In this document: in pieces, positions 22,119-33,800 of the stretch | Layout of the letters: the number at the start of each line of letters is the position of its first letter | Numbering within the stretch: the stretch's first letter is position 1 | Assembly: GCA_949126835.1 (NCBI GenBank) | Contig: OX421497.1 | Span: 19,278,409-19,342,408 of the forward strand | Direction: 5' to 3' | Source: Anisus vortex | Taxonomy: Eukaryota > Mollusca > Gastropoda > Planorbidae | Length of the DNA stretch: 64,000 bases | Notes under the pieces: generated by a model | The model's database searches: none | Seen by the model: the letters and a program-made list of their open reading frames with translations, nothing else | What the model was told of the DNA's origin: nothing | Position numbers and translations under genes: made by a program

Positions 22119-23953
22119 TTTTTTTTAGATACACCCGGTAGTGGGAAAATCAAAGGTGTATTTATAATATAATTTTCTAGAGAACTCATAAGATTGTTTT
22201 TGTAACAGTGCTCATTTTATATTGTAATGTCAATGTATTGGAAGAATTATATGTTTTATATTCAAAATGTTTCATTATACTTTTTATGGTGCAATAAGCG
22301 TGCAAGTACAATACAGTTTTAGACCTGAGGCTTGTATTTGAATAACTCATTAATTTAAAGAGGCTTTACTCCTTTCCATGTTTTACACATCTATATTTGC
22401 TCACCCTCAATGTTAAATATCTCACTACAATTTTATTTATGAAAATGTATTAGTTTATATACTTAGTAATAATAAAAATAGAATCAAATCTGACATTTTT
22501 TTTTAGTTTGTTTCCAGTTCATTGAATATATTTTTTTTAACCTTAGAAAAACTAAATTTCTTCTTCCCTTTCATTCCACATGTATGTCCTCTCACTGATT
22601 TCTCTCTCTATGTCTTTAGACTCAATTTCACACTCTATTTCAGTTTGATTTTGTTTCAAACAATGGCCATGGAATGTAACTTCACAAGTACCAGCTTTCT
22701 GATGTATACATGTATGGACACTGATTTTGTTTCAAACAATGGCCATGGAATGTAACTTCACAAGTACCAGCTTTCTGATGTATACATGTATGGACACTGA
22801 TTTTGTTTCAAACAATGGCCATGGAATGTTACTTCACAAGTACCAGCTTTCTGATGTATACATGTATGGACACTGATTTTGTTTCAAACAATGGCCATGG
22901 AATGTAACTTCACAAGTACCAGCTTTCTGATTTATACATGTATGGACACTGATTTTGTTTCAAACAATGGCCATGGAATGTAACTTCACAAGTACCAGCT
23001 TTCTGATTTATACATGTATGGACACTGATTTTGTTTCAAACAATGGCCATGGAATGTAACTTCACAAGTACCAGCTTTCTGATTTATACATGTATGGACA
23101 CTGATTTTGTTTCAAATAATGGCCATGGAATGTAACTTCACAAGTACCAGCTTTCTGATTTATACATTTATGGACACTGATTTTGTTTCAAACAATGGCC
23201 ATGGAATGTAACTTCACAAGTACCAGCTTTCTGATTTATACATGTATGGACACTGATTTTGTTTCAAACAATGGCCATGGAATGTAACTTCACAAGTACC
23301 AGCTTTCTGATTTATACATGTATGGACACTGATTTTGTTTCAAATAATGGCCATGGAATGTAACTTCACAAGTACCAGCTTTCTGATTTATACATGTATG
23401 GGCACTGATTTTGTTTCGAACAATGGCCATGGAATGTAACTTCACAAGTACCAGCTTTCTGATGTATACATGTATGAACACCATTATAGCTTACAAATTT
23501 ATGTCTACTTGTTAAATAGCCCTTGAACATAGAAGGCCTAGTTTGTAAATTTCTTTAAGTAAAAACTTACTAGAAGAAATGCTTAACACACGGACACTAA
23601 AACATTTAGAGTTTGAAAAAAAAATATATATAAACTCATGTGAAATTATTTTCTTCTTTTTTGTTAATTTGTTGATTACTGGACACCATAATGTAACCAA
23701 AACCAAATAGCCGTTTGTTTGGATCGATAAATAATCTTGTCCTATTATTCTAGCAGATGTTTCGACAGAACTACGAACTCTAGATAATCAATCCATTGAT
23801 GTCTGTCTTAGCAATAGCCACTGGTCATTTTCTGTCTAATCTTCATTTATTATTCAGACCAACAATTTCCGTCTTAGAACGATGCTCATTATCGATTGCT
23901 TGGCAAAGAAAACGAGTTTAAGTATTTCCTCTATTAACTCTCACCTCTAGAAA
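22119..23953. other. vWA-gene 3' end and intergenic spacer before the bHLH gene
   Basis: From 22119 to about 22480 this is the likely 3' untranslated region of the vWA gene, with AATAAA at 22471-22476. A 76-bp minisatellite fills 22645-23475. The final 480 bp before 23954 should hold the bHLH promoter; no factor site could be assigned there. Confidence 0.5.
22645..23475. repeat. 76-bp minisatellite, about 11 copies
   Basis: Eleven copies of a 76-bp unit with TTTGTTTCAAACAATGGCCA, ACAAGTACCAGCTTTCTGA and TATACATGTATGGACACTGA. The ACAAGTACCA-CTTT core also occurs in the 76/57-bp array at 8745-10715. Confidence 0.95.
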
Positions 23954-24985
23954 TTGATGAAACATTTTGAAACTATAAAAGACAGACAGAAATATCTGAA
24001 TGTTATTTGGCGATCCGAAGTTCTAAGTAAAACTTTCACTAACAACTCGCAACTCGTTTTGCTCAAACTCAAAATGACACATTCTAAGGAACACCATGTA
24101 TTAACGCCATCTATTATAAGCGTAACAACTAATTCTCCTTATGATACGGCGTCTTCAATATATTTCTCCAGCCAATCAACTGATAAAAAGAAGTTACGAT
24201 CACGTAAAAAATCGAACTACAAACATGTGCCACATTACCTTAAACCTGCGCATCTTGTGGCCAAAAGAAATGCCCGTGAAAGACTGAGAGTGCAAGCTGT
24301 GAAGTCTGCTTTTGTTAAATTAAGTAAACATGTTCCGACAGACACTCGTCATAAAAAGCTCTCCAAACTGAAAACTCTGAGACTGGCTATATCATATATA
24401 CAGAATCTACAAGAACTCATCAAAGCACACGATCAATTGTTGACTGGAACCAGTTATTCACCTGGAATAATAGAAATTATGAATGAACAAAATGACGTCA
24501 TCCTTGTAAATGCTAGAAAAGCTTGCGAAAACGTTGGACTATGTCATCGAGATGACGGTTTCAATGGAACAAACGCGAATGGCAGTAGAAAATCAACTCA
24601 TTGTGATTCAGATGCATTTCATTTAACCAAAGGATCTTACGAAAACCTTGAATGCATTTTCGTCAAAGAAGTAGACGTACGCAGGAGTCTATCACTTGAC
24701 CAAAGCTTTACAAAGACTCATTTTAATGGCTACATGAGTTCTGGACAAAACTGTTTAAATGTCTGTTCTGCAGCCAATGTTGCAGATCCAAAAGTTGGAG
24801 ACCGTACCGAGGTGATTTCTTCAGTGTTCGAAACGTATGTCGGAGAGATTCATTGTATGCTTGGTAAAACAATGACCACAAAATGTTATTTAAATGAGCA
24901 TTCCAAGCACGCGCTGAACAACTGTGTTTTATCTTCCTGTAGGAATATGACTGATAAAAATGAAAGTCACCATTTTCATATTTAA
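23954..24985 (+). CDS. Intronless bHLH transcription factor
   Basis: A single 343-codon open frame. The basic helix-loop-helix domain spans residues about 104-155: basic region KRNARERLRVQ, helix 1 AVKSAFVKLSKHVP, loop TDTRHK, helix 2 KLSKLKTLRLAISYIQNLQ. The conserved Arg pair, the hydrophobic helix-1 positions and the KLSK.KTLRLA helix-2 start are those of tissue-specific class A/B factors (Hand, Twist, TCF and ASCL neighbourhood). The exact family is undecided: HVP and RERLRV recall ASCL, while the KLSK.KTLRLA.SYI run recalls Hand. Such proteins pair with E proteins and bind E-boxes in the nucleus. The N-terminus and the 180-residue C-terminal tail are not recognised. The start is uncertain: a TATAAAAG lies at 23974-23981, inside the frame, so translation may begin at Met41 (24074). 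An AATAAA follows at 25121. Confidence 0.88.
   Translation: MMKHFETIKDRQKYLNVIWRSEVLSKTFTNNSQLVLLKLKMTHSKEHHVLTPSIISVTTNSPYDTASSIYFSSQSTDKKKLRSRKKSNYKHVPHYLKPAHLVAKRNARERLRVQAVKSAFVKLSKHVPTDTRHKKLSKLKTLRLAISYIQNLQELIKAHDQLLTGTSYSPGIIEIMNEQNDVILVNARKACENVGLCHRDDGFNGTNANGSRKSTHCDSDAFHLTKGSYENLECIFVKEVDVRRSLSLDQSFTKTHFNGYMSSGQNCLNVCSAANVADPKVGDRTEVISSVFETYVGEIHCMLGKTMTTKCYLNEHSKHALNNCVLSSCRNMTDKNESHHFHI
23974..23981 (+). promoter_or_regulatory. Candidate TATA box inside the longest bHLH frame
   Basis: TATAAAAG is a textbook TATA element. If it is used, transcription would start near 24005, excluding the first Met and making Met41 (24074) the likely start. The bHLH domain is unaffected. Confidence 0.35.
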
Positions 24986-27878
24986 GTGACGAAAAGTCTT
25001 CTAAAAAATTACTTTTATTTCAAGTAAGTAGATTAGTCCTAATATATAAATAGTAAAACTAATTACATTTTACAAAGACTTTAGATAGCACTATGAAGAC
25101 CAATTTGGTTGTAGGGTAGGAATAAATTATTGTTTTAAAATAACTAGACCAAAAAGGCTTACAGGGAGGTAATTCAGCTGTATAAGTTCTACCAATAAAC
25201 ATTATAAAAAAGTAGACGAATAGAGGGAGGCAATTAAATTGTAGAGGGTTTCAGACCTATAAGCTTATTTATATAGGCCTAGGCTATTTTAATATTTAAT
25301 AATACCTATAGATAGGCCAAATGCCGATAGGCCAATACAATTATTCAAATACAGTAGGGAGGTAGTTAGGAAAGTAGTAAAGTTCCGTTTGTAAACGTTA
25401 AACATTTATATTGTGCTAAGCAGTGTTCCCATGTTGTATTGATAATTGTAAAAGGGATCATGCGCCATATGGCAGTCACAATGCCCATGCACATCCGCCG
25501 TTACTATTCTCGATACCGGGTAATAGTAATTGTAAAATATCTGAAAAGGCCCAAAAGACCACCCTTATGCGTAGACAAAAAATATGCTTTTTTATGATAA
25601 AACATTATTAATAAAGGAAATGAATATTTTATTTTTACATTTAAATACAAATACAATATTTAAAAAAAAGCTTTGAACTTAATCGAAGACTTTAGCAAAG
25701 GCTTTATAATTAAAGATGCATATTGGCTACAGGTGCTTCGCGTTCTACAATATAGGCCTATAGGCTTTGCTTGGACATGGATGACCACAATGTTCAGCCA
25801 ATAACACAGGCACAGGTTGGAATTTACCCAGAGTCAGAGACCAGCTGACTATAATATGCTATGAAGTTATTAGACGTGTGCATTATAACCGTTCTTTCCC
25901 ATTAATCCCTTACTTTCTACCCCCCCCCCTCTCCATAAATAATCGTATCAAGCTTTCTAAACACTTTTCTAAACATCATATTTGCAACCCTTCTCAACCA
26001 ATTTTGTTTTCAGACTTTTTGGATTTCTTGAAAGTGTTCCGGGTTAGTTTCTCAAATATTGCAGCACCAGGTCACACTACTGACTACGTAGGATACCATG
26101 CCCAAGCCAAGCAGGACACACAGAAATCATACAATTGATTAACCATAGTATTCTTTTTAGTTACAAATTGTATTATATATGCCTACAAATATCCACAGAT
26201 GGATAATGCTATACGGGATAAATTCGCTGGATGTACCGAGTTATTTCACGAAAGTAACATAAACCTATACTACCTGCTAATATTAACATCAATCAATTGA
26301 TCAAGCCAGCTGCTCCAATTCGCTTCACCTTCTCATAGCTCTGTATCATATGGCCACCAAACTTACCATTAGGGCTACCTACCTGAGTTAAGCTTATAAC
26401 TCTTGCAGTCTTACAAGAGATAATCTACACCCTATAGCCTACATTACAGTTTGGCTCCAATCAAATAACACTCAAATACTGACTTAATGCATAGCAAAAG
26501 TACCTTCCACTGACTTCCAGTGCAACACTAGATCTGAGGTGTTAAATATGCGTCTCACAATACGACCCACGCAGCTTTTCAGTTTAGCACATAGTTTTTA
26601 ACGCATTTTTTTTAAATTCAGTGTATCGGTATTAATCAAATTCTTTATACGGCCCAATGAAGAAAACGTCACTGCTACAGATGTAAATACTTTATCTGAA
26701 CATGTTCTTAAAATAAACGGCTTTGTATTGTATTATGATTTGTATGTAATGCTTTAGTATTATGATTTGTACATGTTTTTGTATTATGGTTTTGTATGTA
26801 TCGGGTAACGTCTTTGTATTAATATTATTGTTTTTAAGTAGTTATTTTCTCCAGGTTCATTAATTATGCCTTTTTTCTGTGTGTGCACTTTATATAAATA
26901 TAAGTATAAGTGACCTTATCAACAACTGTCAAATCTTTCTGGTAAAATTACTTTTGTTTTCCACTCCACACCAAGCATGTTTAAAATGTGTTTAATAGAC
27001 ATGTGTTTAATGGGCACCACTTTATGACTGAAATGATTTTAAAAATATATTTTAGATGAATATATATATATTTTATTTTAGAAATTCAAGTAGGCCCATA
27101 AGAAACATTGAACTGTTGTTACCCAAAGGAATGTTAAAAAGAACTACCGGTAATCAAGATAATATCTTAATTTTACTGGCGCCTTTCAAAAGTAATAATT
27201 ACTAATAAGCATATAATCTGTTTTGATTTGTTGGTCTTGTTCACTATTACTAATTCTTGTCTTAAAAAGTTATTCATTTTTTCAGGTTTTTAATAGAGTA
27301 TTTACAATTTTAAAAAGACTAACGATATATATACAATTATTCAATGAATTATACAAATACATTAATTCTTAACAGTAACAATTTGTATTTTCCTAGCCTT
27401 GCATAAGGCATAAAAATTTGATTCAGTCAAATGTTTAATTATCATAAAGTGTTTTCTCAAGCCTTAGGACTAAAGTTGTTTCGTAAAAAAAAAAATAACT
27501 ACATTAGTCTTAGTATTATAGTAATCTGTGATTTAAATATTTATAATTTATTGCAAAACTATACTATGCTTGATATATACTAAATACTATGCATAAGTGA
27601 CAATATTCAAACTTTCAGTAACTCTCTTCAGTCCAGCAATCCTTTAATGGGCGACCCCTCATGATACATTTTGAAATTAAATATAAGCTTCCATTTAAAA
27701 ACTAAAAAAACAAGCAAACATAGAAATAATAAATAGAAAACAAAACACAAAGTTTCACATCATTCAAAATATCAATAAACATATATTTTTTGTTGTTGTT
27801 CATTGTAAAGTATACATTTTTTCTACACAATCTTAATATTCCATTGTAAACTACCTGGAAACAGAATATTATATCTGG
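24986..27878. other. Intergenic region, bHLH to MRPS35 (converging 3' ends)
   Basis: The region holds the 3' ends of two converging genes: bHLH AATAAA at 25121-25126, and a minus-strand AATAAA for MRPS35 at 27552-27547. Between them lie TAGGCCTA-type patches (25250-25330, 25750) and AT-rich sequence. A short open segment at 25423-25611 starts MFPCCIDNCK and is faintly THAP-like, but it has no further support. No other gene is seen. Confidence 0.5.
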
Positions 27879-30800
27879 TTACAAAGCTGAATTACATTTG
27901 ATATTTAAAAGTGATTTCACAGATTCTTTATATTTCAGAAGTGTGTCGATGTTTTCTCCCTCATTGAATATTTCTTCAACAGCATCTTTATATTTTTGTA
28001 CAGGAGGTAAAGAACACAATACATCATCATTGGCAACAGCACTGGGCAGATAACTCAATTTCTCTGATTTTGATTCAGGTGCCTAAGGAAATAAAAAGGC
28101 ATATATAATGATGGCTTAGTTGCTTTGTATAGTACTTACTATTCATACAACACATGAAATTGCACTTTTTTTTTCTGTTGTTAAAGATGTGCACACAAAA
28201 ATATGTCTAATTTTGAGTAACAGTAAAACATTAAATGTCTTTTAACAAAAGTAAATACATATTTTTAATCAATAGTTACATTTTAGCAACAAAACACTGC
28301 AAGTGCTTTTGATCTGAAAATAATTAATAGCTTAATAATATTAATTAATAGCTAGTTAATAAGAAAGCTCTGGACCATGTTTATTAACTTGTTTGTAAAC
28401 ATTGATCATCTGCATGGTTCTATTTTATATAAACCAATCTACATAGATTACATCGTTTTCTGGAGTTTGTAATTTTATGTTTGATTGTGTTTTATAGACT
28501 CCTTGTCCCAGCAGGGGCGAAGCCAGATATTTTTTCCAGGGTGGGCTGAACAATTGCGTGACAAATATTTATACATTTTTTCGTAAATTACACATTTAAA
28601 AAAAAACTAGAAAAAACTCCACAGGTCCAAGCAGGCTCATAGACAGATCAATACAACCCAAGAAATGAAGAAATAGGAAGGGATTTTTTTTCACCTGATG
28701 TATTATTTTAACACTAGAAAAAGAAACAAATACAAAAGACTCTAGTGATAAGGTTTTTGAGATTTTTAAAGTATCCCTGAACAGTATATCGTATTGTTTA
28801 TATTGTAGCTATATATATATGAAGTGTTTATTTTTATCTTTTATTGTTGCTCTTCATATTTTTTAATATACATAACTGGTGTAATGTGTTCCCTGACAAT
28901 TAGTTTGTTAACAATTTGCAGTTAAATTTATAAATGTAATTCCACATGGTTACGCATTAACGTTTTCTTTAGTTGATATTTGTATTTTGTCTGCATAAAA
29001 TTAAAGCTAGATGCAGAATTAAACCAAAGGTAATAGATAATATATGTTTTAAGACAGAAGATTAAAATGTAACAACAGTGTCAAATATACTTTGTTAAAT
29101 ACTTACTTCTTTATCATCTATGGCCTTGATTAGTTTTAAAATTGACAAACAGTTTTTCCTGGGAGTATTTAAATCCCAAATGTATTTCTCCATGTCAGAA
29201 AGTTCTTTTAATTTCTCCCATTCTTCATGTTTCTGAAATACACGACATAATTTATAATAAAGTGAGCTTCAATTTGTATACTCACTGAACAGATTTTTTA
29301 TTAATATTCTTGTGAACTTTGTAATTAGTGTATTGTGTCTTCTTTAATTTGATATTTAATATCATTTTCAATGTTACTGACTGCAAGATAAAAAAAAAAA
29401 CAATAACTTTAATATCTCAACCAAAAACTTTTGTCTGAATACGTAAGTAATATGTTGGGGACAACAATTGATAGTCCACCCAACATTGGCATATACAACA
29501 ATTGGTGACACATCTTGAAGTAAGACAGACAGAGGAAATATGTGACTGACTTAAATTAAGGAAAATGTCATAGTCTGAATTTAATGATATTAAAGATTGA
29601 GGTCTGTAAACTAGTAATGTGTTGAACAAATTATCAATAATATCTTATTAATACTTATATATACTTATTTCCTGTAATGGATTTGTAGTATTATATATAT
29701 TGCAACATTGATATTTATAAACTGGACTACTCTATCTAGGCAATATAAGATAGCCACTTTAATAGCATTGTGTATGTAGAGTGAGTGTGATTATATATAT
29801 ATATATAATATATACTATATGTTACATTGCATATGATCTACTATGTCTGTCTACAATAGTTTTAAAATGTACCTAACTCATCTATGTTCAATGTTGTGCT
29901 TTCACTAGTTTCTCACATTAATTGTAATCCCCCCTCCCCTTTTACCCCTACCCAGGCTGAACGCTAGTAAGATTTAGGACCCTAGAAGTAACTCTGGTAG
30001 CCTTTATGTGACATGCCATCCCTGGGTTGTTCCAATACAAATGTTCTCTCCTCACTTTCCCCATTCCCAAGGGATATCTTTTGTACCACTACACCTCTGC
30101 CCCCCCCCCCCCAACTCTGTCTATCCCCCTCTGGTTCTTTCTCTTTGGTCCTGATTAGACCAGACTGTTCCTCCACTACCCCCCTTTTTGCCCTCCCTTC
30201 CAGTGCATGTTTAATTCCAGTTTTGTTTGAGTTTTTGACTCACATTCTGGACGACTCTGTAGGAATAAGTCTTGTGTGGGCTGTGGGCTTTGCTAAACAG
30301 CCCACAGCCCAGCTACATACTGTTAGGGACTTAGAATATAAATAAAATTAATATAACTCACACCAGCATTGATTCTAGAACATATGTTTGTGTGTTGTTT
30401 AGTGTTAAGTCCAGTTATTAGTCAAGATTCAAGATCTAGCTTTGTAATGAGCCAAGTGAATTCTAAAAAAAAAAATATTGTTTGAGGGTGTCGTCAGCAA
30501 ATCATAGCACACCAAGGGACCTATACCCATTCGACAACGAAGCCAACAGCCAATATTCTACAAGTCAACTGTAAATAGCAAATGTCTACCCTATTCACGA
30601 CAGTGCTTAATTAAGCATACTTATTTATTAACTAAGGCTTATGCATATTAAATGCAGCAATAAAATTTGACCTTCTGAAACTGTGGCTTCAAGAATTATT
30701 TTTTTATTTAACAAAATTGGAAATTTTATTGATGCGTGTAATTTGAACTAATAGAGTATAAACATACTGGCATTTTCAGATTTGATCATCAGAATAGGTG

Positions 30801-33800
30801 AAAAATGTGTACGCTCTGCTGTTAAATTTTGGTTATGGAAACTAGCTATGACCCAAAAGACATGGAAATTTTTTAAAAAAAGTGCTTTCAGACACATTTC
30901 TTGACTTATGCACAGGTATATTGGATAGTTGTTTCATAACTTGACAATAAAACTCATGTTTTTGAAAACTTACCCAAGACTCAAAATATACTACAGTGAG
31001 AACAAACTTCAGGAATTCTATGTTTTGAGATTTCAATGGACATCTGTTAAAAAAATAAAACAGCTATAATAAGATTTAACAAATATAATAAATAGACATG
31101 TTTCTATAAATCTTTCTTTCTATCTATCTAAATAATCTATCTCTCCACCAGGGTCGAAGCCAAGATTTTTTTCGAGGGGGGGGGCCCCCAAAATTTCGCA
31201 TAAAAAAATGTTACCACATTTTTACGGAAATCACTCTTTAGGACAGGAGCGTTCGCAGATTTTTAAAGGGTGTGTCCATGGAAGGGATACAACATCTGAT
31301 TGGGTGAGCTGATGTACTCTTTCGGGGTTTCTCACCTAACTTTGGTCCCCACCTGGCACACAGCTCTCAACTGTGGCTCCACGTAGCCGTAGTATGCGCT
31401 GAGACCACACTACGGGAAACGGCCTCAGCTGGACGGCTAAATGATTTGAGGGTAATCGTTAGGTTTTAATCAGCGGTGAAGTAGGCTTTATTTGCCAAGT
31501 ATGTGAAGGAGTCACCTTGGAAGAAAGGCCATTCTTACAAACAACTACCCGGTTCATCAGAGAAACAGGACTGCCAGTCTGACATAGCAAAGGAAAGCAA
31601 AATGGAACACTGAAGAAGAAGGTCAGCGTCGAATAAGACAGATGTACATCACACTCTTAAACGGAACGTATCAGTGGTTTTCACACTTCGCCGCTTTAAG
31701 GTCCATGGGTACAGAAGTGCAGCGTTCACCAGTTTTTGAGGTCACTGCACACTAGGGACACCCTCCAGACCCGTGAAAAAAATCCTAACTTTAGCCATAA
31801 TTCGAACCCGTATCTTCGATACGCTAGCTGAACGCGCCGCACTCGTCCACCGTACCTCATTTTATTTAGATCTACTTGAGTTTGAAATACATTTCTATCA
31901 ATTTTTTAGATTATTTGTAGACCTACTCTACGGGATAACGTTTGCATTGAAGTAATTAATAACCCCTAAATTCTTTTGACGGTCCTTTTTCAATGTAAAT
32001 CAATATTATAGTTACTATCGATTCACCCTCTCTAAGTGTATGCAATCTTGTTTTTAGTATTTACAATGCAGATATTGCTCGATTTTCAATTGATTTGAGC
32101 TGGCTTTTCCAATTGATAACAGACAGTGTATGGATATTCTGTTCTCGATTCATTCCACGGCCAGTCTGAAGTTACAAGCCTCAAGCATCTTAGACAATAT
32201 CATGAAGCATATTTCTTCTCTTGTTAGATGCAATTGCAATGTTGTAGATGTTTTGAACATCCAGAAAGAACCGACGAAGTAAATTATTATTCTTTAAAAC
32301 TGCAACAACGACAAGGCTTAGTTTGTGGGCCCAGTGTGCGGTGAAAATTGTGCTTCAAATGACGTTTCATACGGGTGTTTTACAAGGTTTGACAAGTGTA
32401 TCCTTAGCATACATCATAGTCCAAGAAGCATTTGTGACTTAAATTGTTCATTCGACATCAACCCATCTAATAATTAAAGACATCCACAATTTCTTTGCTG
32501 CACAAGGAGTTTTACCATACAAAATGATGTAAGGAGTTTTATTTGCTGAACGATATTTTGTTAAACCAAGGTTGCTATAATTATTGAATAGGCCTATTGC
32601 TTTGCAAAAATCTTTTATTGAATCATCGGATTATATAAATACATTTACACTAGGATTGATTCAATCACCGTTTGATTTTGTTTTTCCCACAAATTGAAAC
32701 ATATCAGATGTAAAAAAAAATAATAATTTTCAAAACGTCTGGGGGGGGGCGGGCCCCCCTTAGCCCCCCCCCCTGTGGCTTCGCCCCTGCTCTCTACCTA
32801 TGTATCTATGTGTCTATTTATGTAATTATCTATGTATCTATCTATGTATTTATCTAATTAACCATACATACCCCCCCCTGCACATTGTTTAAAAAATAAA
32901 TTGAGAATTTAAAAGACAAAATAATAATAATTAACAAATGAGCTGCAATCGCATGACCTGTAAATATATGAAACAGAAATATCTAGAAAAAAAGGCATAT
33001 CATTATTGTTTACAGTATCCGACCATAAATTTCTAACCATTTAAACAGTTTACTTCATTTTTAGTTCAATGATGTATGTCCATGAATGACTTACATATTT
33101 TATCATAAAGGTAACACTCTGTTTAATTTATCATATTGTTACAGGTGAAACTGAAACTGAAAGAATAAGCAGCCCTGCTTGCATCAAAGTCAACCCTGAA
33201 TTTGTACACACTCTATGGGGACGATTCTCAGTAAACAGCATATTACTTGCTGGACTAAATCTTCATGCATTGTACCAACAAGTTAATATAGGGAGACATT
33301 TCAAGGCAGAAAAAAAATATAAATACAAATAATCTGCCATACCTGCCAGTTTCAAAAATAACTTCATCTGTAATTTTGTTGTAACGGTCTCCAACAAGGC
33401 GAATAAACTTATCTCTTGCATGGTAATCAAGTTTTAGGCTAGACAAAAAAAACTGCAAATATATATATATGTATATATTGAAAATTATGAAAAATAAAGA
33501 AGAAATACAGTACCCTAACATTATCTGACCGTGTTTTATATATTTCAACACTAGAAAAACAGACAAATACAAATGACTGCAAGTGATACGTTTTAATCAA
33601 AGTACTTAGTACTAGAAAAGGTTAAACAAAATTTTCTATAAAAAGCACTTAACCATAAATCTAGAAGGAGCGTCTGTAATGTATAAGATATCATATATAA
33701 CACCTTTAAGTGCAATTACATATTAATGAATTTATTATAATTATAGACTAGCCAGGGGTAGAGGGGATAGAGTTAGTGCATGCATGAGCATGTAATGATG

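Noticed and set aside
25423..25611. 62-codon frame starting MFPCCIDNCK, possible THAP domain
   Set aside because: Only the Cys spacing is suggestive. No later THAP residues and no splice sites are evident, so it is not called as a gene.
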